This document shows positions 1 through 8,497 of a DNA stretch of 64,000 bases, in pieces; position 1 is the stretch's first letter, and every line of letters begins with the position of its first letter. A program made the translations under genes and the position numbers. The notes below the pieces were generated by a model that was given only the letters and a program-made list of their open reading frames with translations, was not told where the DNA came from and ran no database searches. The stretch spans positions 1 to 64,000 of the forward strand of contig JAHBVH010000026.1 of NCBI GenBank assembly GCA_019637645.1, read 5' to 3'. This DNA comes from Caldilineaceae bacterium. GTDB taxonomy: Bacteria > Chloroflexota > Anaerolineae > Caldilineales > Caldilineaceae.

Positions 1-434
1 CTACGTATCTCGCGACCGCAATGAGGACAACTCTGAGATGGCTCTTCTGCCACTGAAACAGGTTTTGCCTGTGGCGCCGCATGGCCACAGACGGAACAGA
101 ACGCATCTTCTGGCTTTAGCTCCCGACTACAACTGCTGCATTTGATCGGCTCTGGGGGTTGTTCTTGTCGGATTGCTTCCACCTGTGCTTCTTGTTGCGT
201 GATCTGTTGGAGTGTGTTTTGAATTTGTTGGCAGATCTCTTGTAGTTCACGATCCAGCGGCTGACCCGCCATATAGAGATTCCAGGCGGCCTGTCCCAGA
301 TCAAGAAGTTGCTCTTGTTCCTGTGCCCGTAAGCGTCTTACTTTATTTTGCCCATTGAGTAGCCGTGCTTGTTTTTTTGCTTCGAAGGTTGCATAATCGA
401 CGCCTACCCGTAAATTGCCCAACAGTGTACTCAT
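1..434 (-). CDS. Zinc-ribbon coiled-coil protein, partial (3' end beyond window)
   Basis: The minus-strand frame is open from an ATG at 434 to the window edge (144 codons), so the C-terminus is missing. The N-terminal ~95 residues are rich in Gln, Glu, Arg and Leu and look like a helical coiled coil. A four-Cys zinc ribbon follows (CxxC near residues 99-102 and 113-116), and another CxxC starts near residue 137 as the frame leaves the window. The start lies 15 nt after the stop of the upstream PP2C phosphatase gene, so the two are probably one operon. A role as a partner or scaffold in Ser/Thr phosphorylation signalling is inferred from that neighbour only; no catalytic domain is visible. Confidence 0.75.
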   Translation of the reverse strand, partial: MSTLLGNLRVGVDYATFEAKKQARLLNGQNKVRRLRAQEQEQLLDLGQAAWNLYMAGQPLDRELQEICQQIQNTLQQITQQEAQVEAIRQEQPPEPIKCSSCSRELKPEDAFCSVCGHAAPQAKPVSVAEEPSQSCPHCGREIR

Positions 435-449
435 TGTCCCTCCCTTGGC

Positions 450-2018
450 TCAAGCGCTCATCCGTATGACAATGACACTAATATTATCTTCGCCACCGGC
501 TTGATTCGCACGGCGGATCAATTCATCACAGATAACCTGTGGGTCCTGAAAACCTTGGAGGAATACCTCTTCGATCCCTTCATTCCGGGTCATTTCCCAA
601 AGACCGTCACAGCAAAGCAGTAGCAGGTTGCCCGGTGCCAGCCGTACCTGAAATTGATCAACTCGTACGGGTGCCGCCATGCCTAAACTGCGTAAAATTT
701 CATTACGGCGGGGATGGCTATAGATCTCTTCGCTCGTCAAAAGACCGCGTTTCACTAGCTGATACACAACCGAGTGATCTTCACTAATCTGTTGTAACCC
801 TTGCTCGTGCCATCGGTAGGTGCGGCTATCACCCACGTTCGCAATATAGGCCATCTCATCAGCGACAAAGGCCATGGTTATAGTTGTCCCCATTTCGTTC
901 TGCCTTGCTGCTGCCTCTTTAACAATCCGGTAGTGGGCAAGCTGAATCGCTTCATCAAGGTGACTCGTAATGGCTTCGGCAGAAAGGCCCGTGTGGCGTG
1001 AGGGGAGGATCAGCTTTTCGAGTAGATGGTCACTGATGGTCTCGACCGCAATGCGGCTGGCAATTTCACCATCGCCATGTCCACCCATTCCATCGGCTAC
1101 CAGATACAGCCCGATGGTTGGCCGCGCCTGCGAATCATAGATGCTGCTTAGGGTCAGGGTAAAGACACTATCTTCATCGGGGCGATCCGTGCGTAATATA
1201 CCTACATCCGAGCGCTGACCAACTAATAGATGCACCCCTCGTGTAAAGGTCGGTGGTGGAACAAGCGTTTCCGCTTCGGTAAATTGTTCGAACGGATAGC
1301 CGTTCCATGTGAAGAAAGGCGCCGGTGCGTCCGCGCTATCGGTAGGGACCGGTGGCAAGGTGCGTAGATGGAGCGTCGGCCAGGGTAAGTTACTGTCGCG
1401 CAAGTGGGCCCCACATTCGAAGCAATATTGTTCTTCCTCTGTCGCGCTGATCACGGCACCACAGGAACGACAAACACCATGATCCGCAACGAGGTAAATG
1501 GTTTCTTCGGTTTCCGTTTGGCGGCTGCTAATGATCCAGTAGCGGTCAGCGATTATGTCGCCATCGGTGAGCAGTGGTGGATTGGGATATGATGCACCGC
1601 GGGCATCCTGATCGGTTGACAAGCACTCCACTTGTGTAGCCGAAAGGGGCGCGTTGGTCGTTGCATTGTTGTCGCGAGTAGAAAGCCCCGGCCCTGTTTG
1701 TGTAGGGTTGCTACGATGCTGGTTGGTCAATGACAGGTCGGCGGCAATGTCATCTTCTGCCGGTATCGTAGTGGCCAGGGCACCTGCTGCTGAGAGAACC
1801 GGCTGGGTGGGTAAATTGATAACGTCACCAGCGCCGTTAAGTGCGTCGGTTATCAGCGGATCAACTGTGGAGACAGCGGCAAGCACCTCTGCTGTCCTTT
1901 CTATGTCGATTGGGTTGGCAGGTACAGAAACCGGGGGTTGGCTCAATGAGTTGCCGCAGGTTTTACAAAATTTAGCGCCAGTACGATTTTCATATCCACA
2001 AGCAGCACAATGGACCAT
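450..2018 (-). CDS. PP2C-family protein Ser/Thr phosphatase with two zinc ribbons
   Basis: 522 aa. I start at ATG 2018 because AGGAG lies a good distance upstream and the protein then begins directly with a zinc ribbon (CAACG...CKTCG); the open frame continues 19 codons further. A low-complexity linker leads to a second ribbon at residues ~183-204 (CRSCG...CFECG). The C-terminal ~260 residues are a PP2C catalytic domain with the metal-binding DGMGGH (Asp ~309), NVGDSR, DGLW and GEDN motifs. In the first motif the usual Asn-Gln-Asp is PDED. PP2C enzymes use two Mn/Mg ions to dephosphorylate Ser/Thr. No transmembrane segment is seen, so it is cytoplasmic. It likely counteracts an Hanks-type kinase, none of which lies in the window. 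The next gene encodes another zinc-ribbon protein. Confidence 0.9.
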   Translation of the reverse strand: MVHCAACGYENRTGAKFCKTCGNSLSQPPVSVPANPIDIERTAEVLAAVSTVDPLITDALNGAGDVINLPTQPVLSAAGALATTIPAEDDIAADLSLTNQHRSNPTQTGPGLSTRDNNATTNAPLSATQVECLSTDQDARGASYPNPPLLTDGDIIADRYWIISSRQTETEETIYLVADHGVCRSCGAVISATEEEQYCFECGAHLRDSNLPWPTLHLRTLPPVPTDSADAPAPFFTWNGYPFEQFTEAETLVPPPTFTRGVHLLVGQRSDVGILRTDRPDEDSVFTLTLSSIYDSQARPTIGLYLVADGMGGHGDGEIASRIAVETISDHLLEKLILPSRHTGLSAEAITSHLDEAIQLAHYRIVKEAAARQNEMGTTITMAFVADEMAYIANVGDSRTYRWHEQGLQQISEDHSVVYQLVKRGLLTSEEIYSHPRRNEILRSLGMAAPVRVDQFQVRLAPGNLLLLCCDGLWEMTRNEGIEEVFLQGFQDPQVICDELIRRANQAGGEDNISVIVIRMSA

Positions 2019-2060
2019 AGTGATCTCCTGTTCGTCCGGCAGAAAGGTGGTAATGGCAGT

Positions 2061-2102
2061 CAGGAACGGTGTCAAGGAACGGTGTCAAGGAACGGTGTCA
2101 AG
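2061..2102. repeat. 13-bp tandem repeat, 3 copies
   Basis: Unit CAAGGAACGGTGT. Two perfect copies at 2073-2085 and 2086-2098, a first copy lacking one A at 2061-2072, and a trailing CAAG. It lies just upstream of the PP2C start, so it sits in that gene's leader or promoter region. Confidence 0.85.
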
Positions 2103-2202
2103 AAATGGATAAATTGCTTTTCACTATTAGGAAATGCAGTTTGTGCTGCATTTCTTACACCCGAAATTTACTTTCATCTCTTCCCGTTTTCGTAAGGTTG
2201 GA

Positions 2203-2982
2203 TTACGGTGTGGATTCAAAGGTAATGGCAAAAATATTATCTTCTGGCTGGTCGACGGTTGTCCCTGGAGTGGGTAGTAGGGATAGGCGAATCAGCCCTA
2301 AATCGGCCTTCCCTGTTGGTGGCACCTGGACAATCCGAGTAATCTTTCCCCATTGTAATTGCACCTGAAGATTGGTATGAGAGAAAGCGAGCGTGGACAG
2401 CGTTGCTTGTAAACGCACTAGGCTGAGTCGAGTTGACAGGGGATAAGCAATTAACTTGACGAGCAGATTTTGTTCCGGCAAGGATATCCGCTGTTTTAAC
2501 AACAGGCAGGGCGATAGCAAGGGTGCATCAGCCCAGGCCGCATCAGCGGAAGTCTGGGTCAACCGCCGACACTGATGTTGTAGGTACTCCCAGGGAAAAA
2601 CGATGCGGAGTTGAAAGGGCTCTCCTAATAAAGCGGAGCGTAGGTGAGTGTGATAGGCGGGCTCCGCAGAGACATGTTCAGGCTGTGATTGAGGAAAGGG
2701 GAGAAAGGATAAATCAACTTGATTGCGATAAGCGGGGGAACGTGGGGACGTAGTAGTCCTTTGGCTGAGCATTCTATAGAGCCAATCATGATAAATGGCA
2801 CAGCGTCGGCAATGTTGCAGATGCTGCCAGACTTTGGCATAGTAATATTTTACATTCATGTTGGCCAGCTCTGCATCCAAATAGGCTTCGAGCAATGCAT
2901 CACATTCAGCACAAGAAATAACTTCATCGGATGGAAAAATGTTTACTCGACGGTGTGAATAAGTGTTCATAAATTGAACCAT
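2203..2982 (-). CDS. Putative zinc-finger anti-sigma factor
   Basis: 259 aa from ATG 2982; a second ATG at 2970 is also possible and a TTG lies at 2988. The N-terminal part has CAECDALLEAYLDAEL and then HLQHCRRC, which fits the H-x3-C-x2-C zinc anti-sigma (ZAS) pattern with a preceding 'YLDAEL' helix. The rest is not recognised and has no clear transmembrane helix, so it would be a soluble ZAS protein. It lies downstream of a sigma-70-like gene in the same orientation, about 170 nt apart with a palindromic repeat between them. This is the usual sigma/anti-sigma arrangement. The anti-sigma role is inferred from motif and context. Confidence 0.6.
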   Translation of the reverse strand: MVQFMNTYSHRRVNIFPSDEVISCAECDALLEAYLDAELANMNVKYYYAKVWQHLQHCRRCAIYHDWLYRMLSQRTTTSPRSPAYRNQVDLSFLPFPQSQPEHVSAEPAYHTHLRSALLGEPFQLRIVFPWEYLQHQCRRLTQTSADAAWADAPLLSPCLLLKQRISLPEQNLLVKLIAYPLSTRLSLVRLQATLSTLAFSHTNLQVQLQWGKITRIVQVPPTGKADLGLIRLSLLPTPGTTVDQPEDNIFAITFESTP

Positions 2983-2999
2983 CTTCAATAGAAATAGGC

Positions 3000-3073
3000 G
3001 TTACGCACTTGGGCCAGACCTGACAGGTTTGGAAAACCTGTCAGGTCTCTAATCACCCAACCAACTGCGTAAC
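3000..3073. repeat. Dispersed REP/MITE-like element, full copy A
   Basis: Ends GTTACGCA (3000-3007) and TGCGTAAC (3066-3073) are inverted repeats. Inside is a perfect hairpin with 15-nt arms AGACCTGACAGGTTT (3016-3030) and AAACCTGTCAGGTCT (3034-3048) and a 3-nt loop. A near-identical copy is at 54184-54258 and a diverged one at 20823-20893. It lies between the sigma and anti-sigma genes. Confidence 0.85.
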
Positions 3074-3156
3074 TTCTAAGAAAGTTTCGCTAACGCAACT
3101 GATACAAGCTCTAGTCCGTAGTTTCGATTTTCTGTCCTTTTATAATGTTTTACCAC

Positions 3157-4116
3157 CTACGATTCTTTCACCTGCTTGTCATCTTTCCGTAAGCTGTGCC
3201 GTTTGGGTTGCTGCTTAGCTGTTGGCTCACTCTTTAGAATCAAGTGGAGCTGCTTTAAGGCCCGATGGCGTAAGGTGTGAATAGCTCCTTTTGATTTGCC
3301 GAGCTGAACAGCGATTTCATCATCACTTAATTCATAGAAGTAGGTATATACGATTACCAAGCGGCGTTCTAGCGTTGGGAGTTGAGCAATGGCGCTGTTG
3401 AGCCAATCGTGGTCTTCAATTTGTTTTGTCATTACGGAGGAGCTAGAAAACGCAGCATTGTATGCCTGACCAAGCGGCGTCAACGTTTGTCGATCTTCCT
3501 GTTCAGCCTGTAGCGCCTCCACTGACTCGATATAAAGTTGTCGATCCAGCAGTTCTTTAGAGCGCATTAATTGATGGAGGATTTGATTTTTCAGAATGAC
3601 ATGCGCCCACGTATCAAACGCCACATCACAAGGAAAAGGGCTGACGTAAATCCTATAACAAGTTTGTTGAGCCATATCGCGTGCCAACTCTGTTGCAGAG
3701 CGTGCATCAAGTCCTTTCTGAACTAACAAATAGTAAGCACTATCCGTTAGCTGAATGCCGAGTTGTTGCCATGTCGCATCATCACGCTCTGCCAATGCCT
3801 GCAAGCGTACCCTTTCCTGTCGATAAATTTGAATGATCTGCTGTAAATAAGCGAACCGCCAACAGGCATGTTCATCTGTCATTGGATGATCATTCAATAG
3901 AGGAGTGCCATGCGTGAACATAGCCGGTGGGTTTAGCCAACGCTTCCATACTCTTTGGGCACGACCAGATGCCAGATTACGCAAGAAGATGTGCTCGATC
4001 TGTTCAATATCCTGGGCAGACAAACCACACCAGATGTTCGGCATTTGGGGGATATGCCGAGCAAACTGCAGAGAATCCTCAAGACAAGCGTTATCTTGAC
4101 CTTCAAAAGTAGTCAT
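3157..4116 (-). CDS. RNA polymerase sigma-70-like (ECF-type) factor with N-terminal extension
   Basis: 319 aa from ATG 4116, chosen for AAGG eight nt upstream; the open frame runs 16 codons further. Residues ~140-200 resemble sigma region 2 (an ARDMAQQ... then FDTWAHVILKNQILHQL stretch, like the ECF helix that contacts core and the -10). Residues ~230-285 are a region 4 helix-turn-helix (LERRLVIVYTYFYELSDDEI then GKSKGAIHTLRHRALKQL). A 140-residue unrecognised region precedes region 2, unusual for a plain ECF factor. The C-terminus is Lys/Arg-rich. It is followed by a ZAS-like anti-sigma gene. It could direct genes for a stress or surface response; the regulon is unknown. Confidence 0.75.
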   Translation of the reverse strand: MTTFEGQDNACLEDSLQFARHIPQMPNIWCGLSAQDIEQIEHIFLRNLASGRAQRVWKRWLNPPAMFTHGTPLLNDHPMTDEHACWRFAYLQQIIQIYRQERVRLQALAERDDATWQQLGIQLTDSAYYLLVQKGLDARSATELARDMAQQTCYRIYVSPFPCDVAFDTWAHVILKNQILHQLMRSKELLDRQLYIESVEALQAEQEDRQTLTPLGQAYNAAFSSSSVMTKQIEDHDWLNSAIAQLPTLERRLVIVYTYFYELSDDEIAVQLGKSKGAIHTLRHRALKQLHLILKSEPTAKQQPKRHSLRKDDKQVKES

Positions 4117-4992
4117 ATAAAATGCCTTAAAAGAAAGTGAGCTATCTACTAGCCATCTAAGCATCGTAGAAAATGAAGTTGCTCAAAGTGATGAGGAGAT
4201 TGACTAGCCACCCGTTTTTCACTGGTGGCTGTTACGCTGCTGCATGAAGGAGTAACTACTCTGTTCGTCGTTGTAGTTTATTAGGTACCCCAAAAAGTAA
4301 GGTTAACGTTGTTAACAACAATCTAGCTTAAGTATTTTGCGGCAAAAAAACACAGAGTGATTAAGACTAGAAGGCAAAATAAGAAGAGGACATTCTTAGA
4401 TAGGGTTGTTGGCTAGGCATAGTTATTCTCCTAAAAGACCTGAGAAGTGTTGCGCTATCTGCTAACCTCCCCGGCTAACAAATACACAAATAACGATGTG
4501 TATTCATTAAACCTTGCTACTATCCTAGAACGACTTGTCTACGAATGATCTATGAAAATCCTGTAAAAACCTATATAAAAATGGCGAAAATGAGGGGTTT
4601 CCTTACGAAAAGCGCTGTTTGATTACGAAAAGCGGTCTGTAAGCAGAAAAATCTGGGGAGCACATGCATACAATGTATCAATGGCCCATGCCAGTAGTGA
4701 TGTTCATATCTATCCCAGCCAACCCAGCAACCGTTGCCGCCCTCCATCAACTTGCGCTCTGATCACCGTTGACCTACCAAGTAAAATTAAAATGATGTGC
4801 CTTTAGGCCACTCTTGGCTCATCGCGCCTAACCCATGTATTTTTTTGCCACCCATTTTGCACCTTAGCCATGTGCCCCATGAAACGCTATTCGCCGTACA
4901 TCAATCATCGTCTCCAGCCGATGGCCCACAGGAGCACAAATAGCATTGAACGATCGAAAGGCCACCTTGGTGGCATTAGGTAGAGGAGAGCA
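4117..4992. other. Long non-coding stretch between divergent genes
   Basis: About 875 bp with no credible gene, between the minus-strand sigma gene and the plus-strand secreted repeat protein. It is AT-richer than its surroundings and must hold both promoters. Two details stand out: the perfect palindrome GTTGTTAACAAC at 4308-4319 with another GTTAAC at 4302, and the direct repeat TTACGAAAAGCG at 4603-4614 and 4623-4634 (20-bp period). Either could be a regulator site. Confidence 0.5.
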
Positions 4993-6954
4993 ATGATGAA
5001 ATGGGATATAGAACGGCGCCAGGCTTGGTTATTCCCCTGGCTGCCCCTGTTGTTCGTCACCTTGAGCTTGGGGTTTGCCCTCTTTGGGCAGGGACAGGCT
5101 GTCCGCGCTGCTGGGGAAACAGAGTGGAAGGGCTGGGTCGAAGCCATGCCCAGCGGCGGACTCATGGGGGAATGGACTATTGGGGGCCGCCGCTTCGTCA
5201 CCGATAGCAATACCAGATTTGATACCGATAAGGGGGCGTTTGCCATGGGCCGCTGTGTCGAGGTGGAATATCGGGGGGCTGCCGCGCCCTTCGCGGCAAC
5301 CAAACTCGCCACCAAGCATGCCGATGATTGTTCGACTGTAACGGGGACGCCCGCCGCCACCGCGACAGCCACCGCTAGCCCAGCCACCACCACCCCCAAT
5401 GCTACGGGGACGCCCGCCGCCACGCCCTCGCTCCTGCCGACCGGTGTGGATGACGACAGCGAGGCCCGTGGGCTTATTGAGCGCTTGCCCACGACCGGGC
5501 TCTTCGGCAGTTGGACCATTGGCGGCGTTGTCTACGCGATCACAGCGGCGACACGGTTGCGTCAGGATGATGCGCCCTTCGTGATGGGGGCTTGTGCCGA
5601 GGTGGAATATCAAACGGGGACAACACCCCGGCTCGCCCTGCGCCTCGAAACCAAGCGCAGCCGTGATTGCCAAGCGCCCACGCCGACCGCGGTCGGCACC
5701 TTGTCACCTGTGGGCACCCCGGCTGTGACCACTACCCCTAATCGTACCCCAGACGATGACGACGAGATCTATGGCTTGGTCCAGCAACTGCCAGCGGGGT
5801 TGGTGGGACAGTGGGTGATCGGCGGGCAGAGTTACCTGGCAACCGCCCAGACCGAGTTTGATGAGGAACATGGCGCCTTGGCCGTTGGCGTCTGTGTCAA
5901 GGCCCATCTCTTGCGCGATGGCGTAACCCTGCGCGAAGTCGAGACGGGGCGGGGTTTCCGCTGTGGGGGCAGTGATGGGAGTGGTGCTAACGCGGCAGGC
6001 GAACTCTACGGCGTGATCCAAAGTTTTCCGGCGACGCTGATCGGCGACTGGAACATTGGTGGTATCACGGTGCTGGCCGACGGCGCGACCGAATTTGCGC
6101 AACAGCGTGGTGCCTTTGCCGTGGGTGTCACCGTCAAGGTTCATTTCTTCGTGCTGGCGGACGGTACCTTCGCTGCCCGCGAAATCGAGACGAAACTCCC
6201 CCGTGACAACCAGAGTGGCGATGACGATTCTCACCCCGGACGCGAAGGGCATGCCTTTGGGACCATTGAAGAGCTGCCTGCCAATCAAGTGGGCGTCTGG
6301 CAGATCAGCGGGATTCGCTACACAGTCGATGTGACTACAACCTTGTTGCCGACCGCCAGCAATTTGGGCGTTGGGGCACAAGTCCGTGTGAAGTACTACC
6401 TTGACGCGGCGCAACAGCGGGTTGCCCGCCTGATCAAGCTGAGCAATGAGGAGCGTGGGGCCGATGACCAGAACCATGCTACGCTCTATGGCTATGTGGA
6501 ACAGATGCCACCCAGTGGCTTTGTCGGCGAGTGGCTGGTGGGCGGGACAGGGTTCCTGGCGACCAACACAACGAAGTTTCATGAGACAGATGGGCTGCTG
6601 GGCCTAGGGGCCTATGTGAAGATGGAATATCTTGTTCAGGATGGGCAAAACCGTCTACACGAGATCGAGGTGGCCGTGCCGCCGGGCGCCGGGGATGATA
6701 GTCAGGTCGGTGTGTTAGAAGTCAATGGCAACGGATTGCAGGCCGCCAGCGTCCAAGCTACCGCTTGGGTAATCGCGGGGACGACCTACTATGTTACGCC
6801 AGCCACCGACCTCAACGAGAGCCAAGGCGCGCTGCAGCCCGGCCAGACAGTGCTGGTGAACAGCTATACCACCACCGACGGCAGCCGTGTTGCTACCCAG
6901 ATTCACCGCGTCGTCTTGGCCCATGCGATCTATCTGCCTTTCCTGCGCAACTAG
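4993..6954 (+). CDS. Secreted protein with seven DUF5666-type repeats
   Basis: About 653 aa. GAGGAG lies upstream of tandem ATGs at 4993 and 4996; the second is better spaced. A signal peptide (hydrophobic FPWLPLLFVTLSLGFALF, then AVRAAG) is followed by seven repeats of ~70-90 residues with the pattern G-x2-[EQ]-x-[LM]P...G-x-W-x-[IV]-[GS]-G...T-x-[FL]...G...V-x-V. These look like DUF5666 beta domains. Thr/Pro-rich linkers separate the first three repeats, and acidic linkers separate others. The C-terminus is AIYLPFLRN, a tail I associate with exported Chloroflexi proteins. It probably forms an extracellular or surface beta-repeat structure. The ligand is unknown. Confidence 0.8.
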   Translation: MMKWDIERRQAWLFPWLPLLFVTLSLGFALFGQGQAVRAAGETEWKGWVEAMPSGGLMGEWTIGGRRFVTDSNTRFDTDKGAFAMGRCVEVEYRGAAAPFAATKLATKHADDCSTVTGTPAATATATASPATTTPNATGTPAATPSLLPTGVDDDSEARGLIERLPTTGLFGSWTIGGVVYAITAATRLRQDDAPFVMGACAEVEYQTGTTPRLALRLETKRSRDCQAPTPTAVGTLSPVGTPAVTTTPNRTPDDDDEIYGLVQQLPAGLVGQWVIGGQSYLATAQTEFDEEHGALAVGVCVKAHLLRDGVTLREVETGRGFRCGGSDGSGANAAGELYGVIQSFPATLIGDWNIGGITVLADGATEFAQQRGAFAVGVTVKVHFFVLADGTFAAREIETKLPRDNQSGDDDSHPGREGHAFGTIEELPANQVGVWQISGIRYTVDVTTTLLPTASNLGVGAQVRVKYYLDAAQQRVARLIKLSNEERGADDQNHATLYGYVEQMPPSGFVGEWLVGGTGFLATNTTKFHETDGLLGLGAYVKMEYLVQDGQNRLHEIEVAVPPGAGDDSQVGVLEVNGNGLQAASVQATAWVIAGTTYYVTPATDLNESQGALQPGQTVLVNSYTTTDGSRVATQIHRVVLAHAIYLPFLRN

Positions 6955-7118
6955 GGGGCGTTGACCTTGTCTAGGCGATTTCGTGACATGGGTGGTATGA
7001 TGGCGTTACCCCTCTTGCTGTCGCGCTGCTACATGCTGCTATTGGATCGGAGCCGGTAGCATAGCGGCAGCGTACTGCGGAGTGTGCCGCAACGGCAGCA
7101 CAGGGTCGATTGGGGTAC

Positions 7119-7150
7119 AGGGTTGATTGGCTTGGAGCGGTGTGATGATA
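7119..7150 (+). promoter_or_regulatory. Possible sigma-70-like promoter overlapping the ankyrin gene start
   Basis: TTGATT is followed 17 nt later by TGATAA. The -10 overlaps the proposed start codon of the ankyrin gene, so if used it would need a later start. The match may therefore be fortuitous. Confidence 0.25.
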
Positions 7151-7930
7151 AACTGTGGTCAGACAAAAAAACAATGCTTCGGTCGCTTTCCCGTCTTTCT
7201 CATCGCGGTTTGCCTCTTGCTCATGGCCTGCCAACCCTGGGTAGTGGCCCCCCCTGCGACGCCAGTATTGGTGGCAACCGCGCCACCAACCGCAACCACT
7301 TCCCCAGCCACGCCTGATCCAGAAAAGGAGCAAGCAATGTCAAAAGAGCTGAGCGCCGCCGCGGCCCGCGGGGATACGGCCACTGTTTTACAACTCCTGG
7401 CTGCTGGGGCCGCGCTCAATCGTCAAGATGAAGCCGGGCGGACCCCCATCCTGGCCGCGACACAAGGCAACCATGTCGAGACAGTACGCGCTCTGATCGA
7501 CGCGGGGGCGGATATCCATCGCCAAGATCGGCGCTTGGACAATCCTTTTTTGTATGCCGGTGCAGAGGGGCTATTAGAGATTCTGAAGCTGACAATCGAT
7601 GCGGGCGCAAACCCCAAGCTAACCAACCGCTTTGGCGGCACTGCCTTGATCCCCGCGGCCGAACGTGGGCATGTCGAGGTGGTCCAGACCTTGCTGACCG
7701 ACACCGATGTGGATGTGAACCATGTCAACAACCTGGGCTGGACTGCCCTGCTAGAAGCCATTATCCTGAGTGATGGCGGTCCGGCCCACGTGGCGATTGT
7801 CCAACTTTTGCTCGAGGCCGGTGCCGATGTCAATCTGGCCGACGGCCAAGGCGTCACGCCCTTGGTCCATGCGCGCCAGCGCGGCTTTACGGCCATTGTT
7901 GACTTGTTAGAAGCTGCTGGGGCCAAGTAG
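7145..7930 (+). CDS. Ankyrin-repeat lipoprotein
   Basis: 261 aa. ATG 7145 is chosen because GGAG lies 7 nt upstream. The N-terminus is a lipoprotein signal: a hydrophobic core ends in a lipobox LLMAC, then a Pro/Thr/Ala-rich spacer. From residue ~60 to the end there are five to six ankyrin repeats (for example GRTPILAATQGNHVETVRAL, GGTALIPAAERGHVEVVQTL). Ankyrin stacks bind protein partners, so this is a membrane-anchored, outward-facing interaction protein. It lies downstream of the secreted DUF5666 protein on the same strand but ~190 nt away, so co-transcription is uncertain. Confidence 0.85.
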   Translation: MINCGQTKKQCFGRFPVFLIAVCLLLMACQPWVVAPPATPVLVATAPPTATTSPATPDPEKEQAMSKELSAAAARGDTATVLQLLAAGAALNRQDEAGRTPILAATQGNHVETVRALIDAGADIHRQDRRLDNPFLYAGAEGLLEILKLTIDAGANPKLTNRFGGTALIPAAERGHVEVVQTLLTDTDVDVNHVNNLGWTALLEAIILSDGGPAHVAIVQLLLEAGADVNLADGQGVTPLVHARQRGFTAIVDLLEAAGAK

Positions 7931-7943
7931 GGCAATTGCCCAA

Positions 7944-7978
7944 TCGAGCGGACAGGGCTTCCAACCCTGTCCGCTCGA
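7944..7978. terminator. Bidirectional terminator-like hairpin
   Basis: Perfect 14-bp arms TCGAGCGGACAGGG and CCCTGTCCGCTCGA with loop CTTCCAA lie between the convergent ankyrin gene and DJ-1-like gene. There is no strong T tract. The core resembles the dispersed palindrome family of this window. Confidence 0.6.
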
Positions 7979-7984
7979 CGCTGA

Positions 7985-8497
7985 CTAGCGGCGTGGGAGG
8001 GATTCGATCTGGGCGGCGAGAGAACGGGCTGTGCGTTGGGCCAAGTCAATCCAGTTATTGCTTTCCGTGTAAATGGTCAACGGCGTCTGGGGGGTTGTCA
8101 GGCGGTGAAGGGATGTCTGCTCGATGACGCTGGCGTGACTGATGATCAGCCGGGCGTGATTGGCTAAGGCCTGCTGCAAAAATTGGATGAGCCGTGGGTC
8201 GTCTTCGCTACGTTGCAGGGTCGTTGCACTACAGGGTGCAATCACACAAATGGCCTGATCGGCCATGGCCAACGCTTGGCTCAGGGTGAAGTCAGCTGCG
8301 ATCACCAGGCCATGGAGCCCCGCCGCTTGCAGACCTGTTAAGCCGACAAGCTTGACGCCAACCCCGGTGCGCCGCAGTTCGGTGGTAAAGATCGTGGCAA
8401 TCTCTTCATCAAAATGGTCACCCCAGAGAATAAAGACGTAGTACGCTGTACGTCTGGGGTAGGCACGCCGCTCGCTGCTGTTCTTGTTTTTCTCCAT
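7985..8497 (-). CDS. DJ-1/PfpI-like protein lacking the catalytic cysteine
   Basis: 170 aa with a good Shine-Dalgarno (GGGAGAGG) before ATG 8497. The fold pattern follows DJ-1/PfpI: a first strand YVFILWGDHFDEEIATIFTT, a strand-turn GVKLVGLTG, a VIAADFTLSQAL segment where the family has 'v.pD..l', an ICVIAP strand, and a LIISHASV strand at the nucleophile elbow. In active DJ-1 members this last strand carries Cys-His after Ala/Ile; here it reads SHA, so no catalytic Cys is seen. It may be a binding or sensor protein rather than an enzyme. It is divergent from the STAND NTPase gene across a 600-bp gap. Family assignment is by pattern only. Confidence 0.5.
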   Translation of the reverse strand: MEKNKNSSERRAYPRRTAYYVFILWGDHFDEEIATIFTTELRRTGVGVKLVGLTGLQAAGLHGLVIAADFTLSQALAMADQAICVIAPCSATTLQRSEDDPRLIQFLQQALANHARLIISHASVIEQTSLHRLTTPQTPLTIYTESNNWIDLAQRTARSLAAQIESLPRR

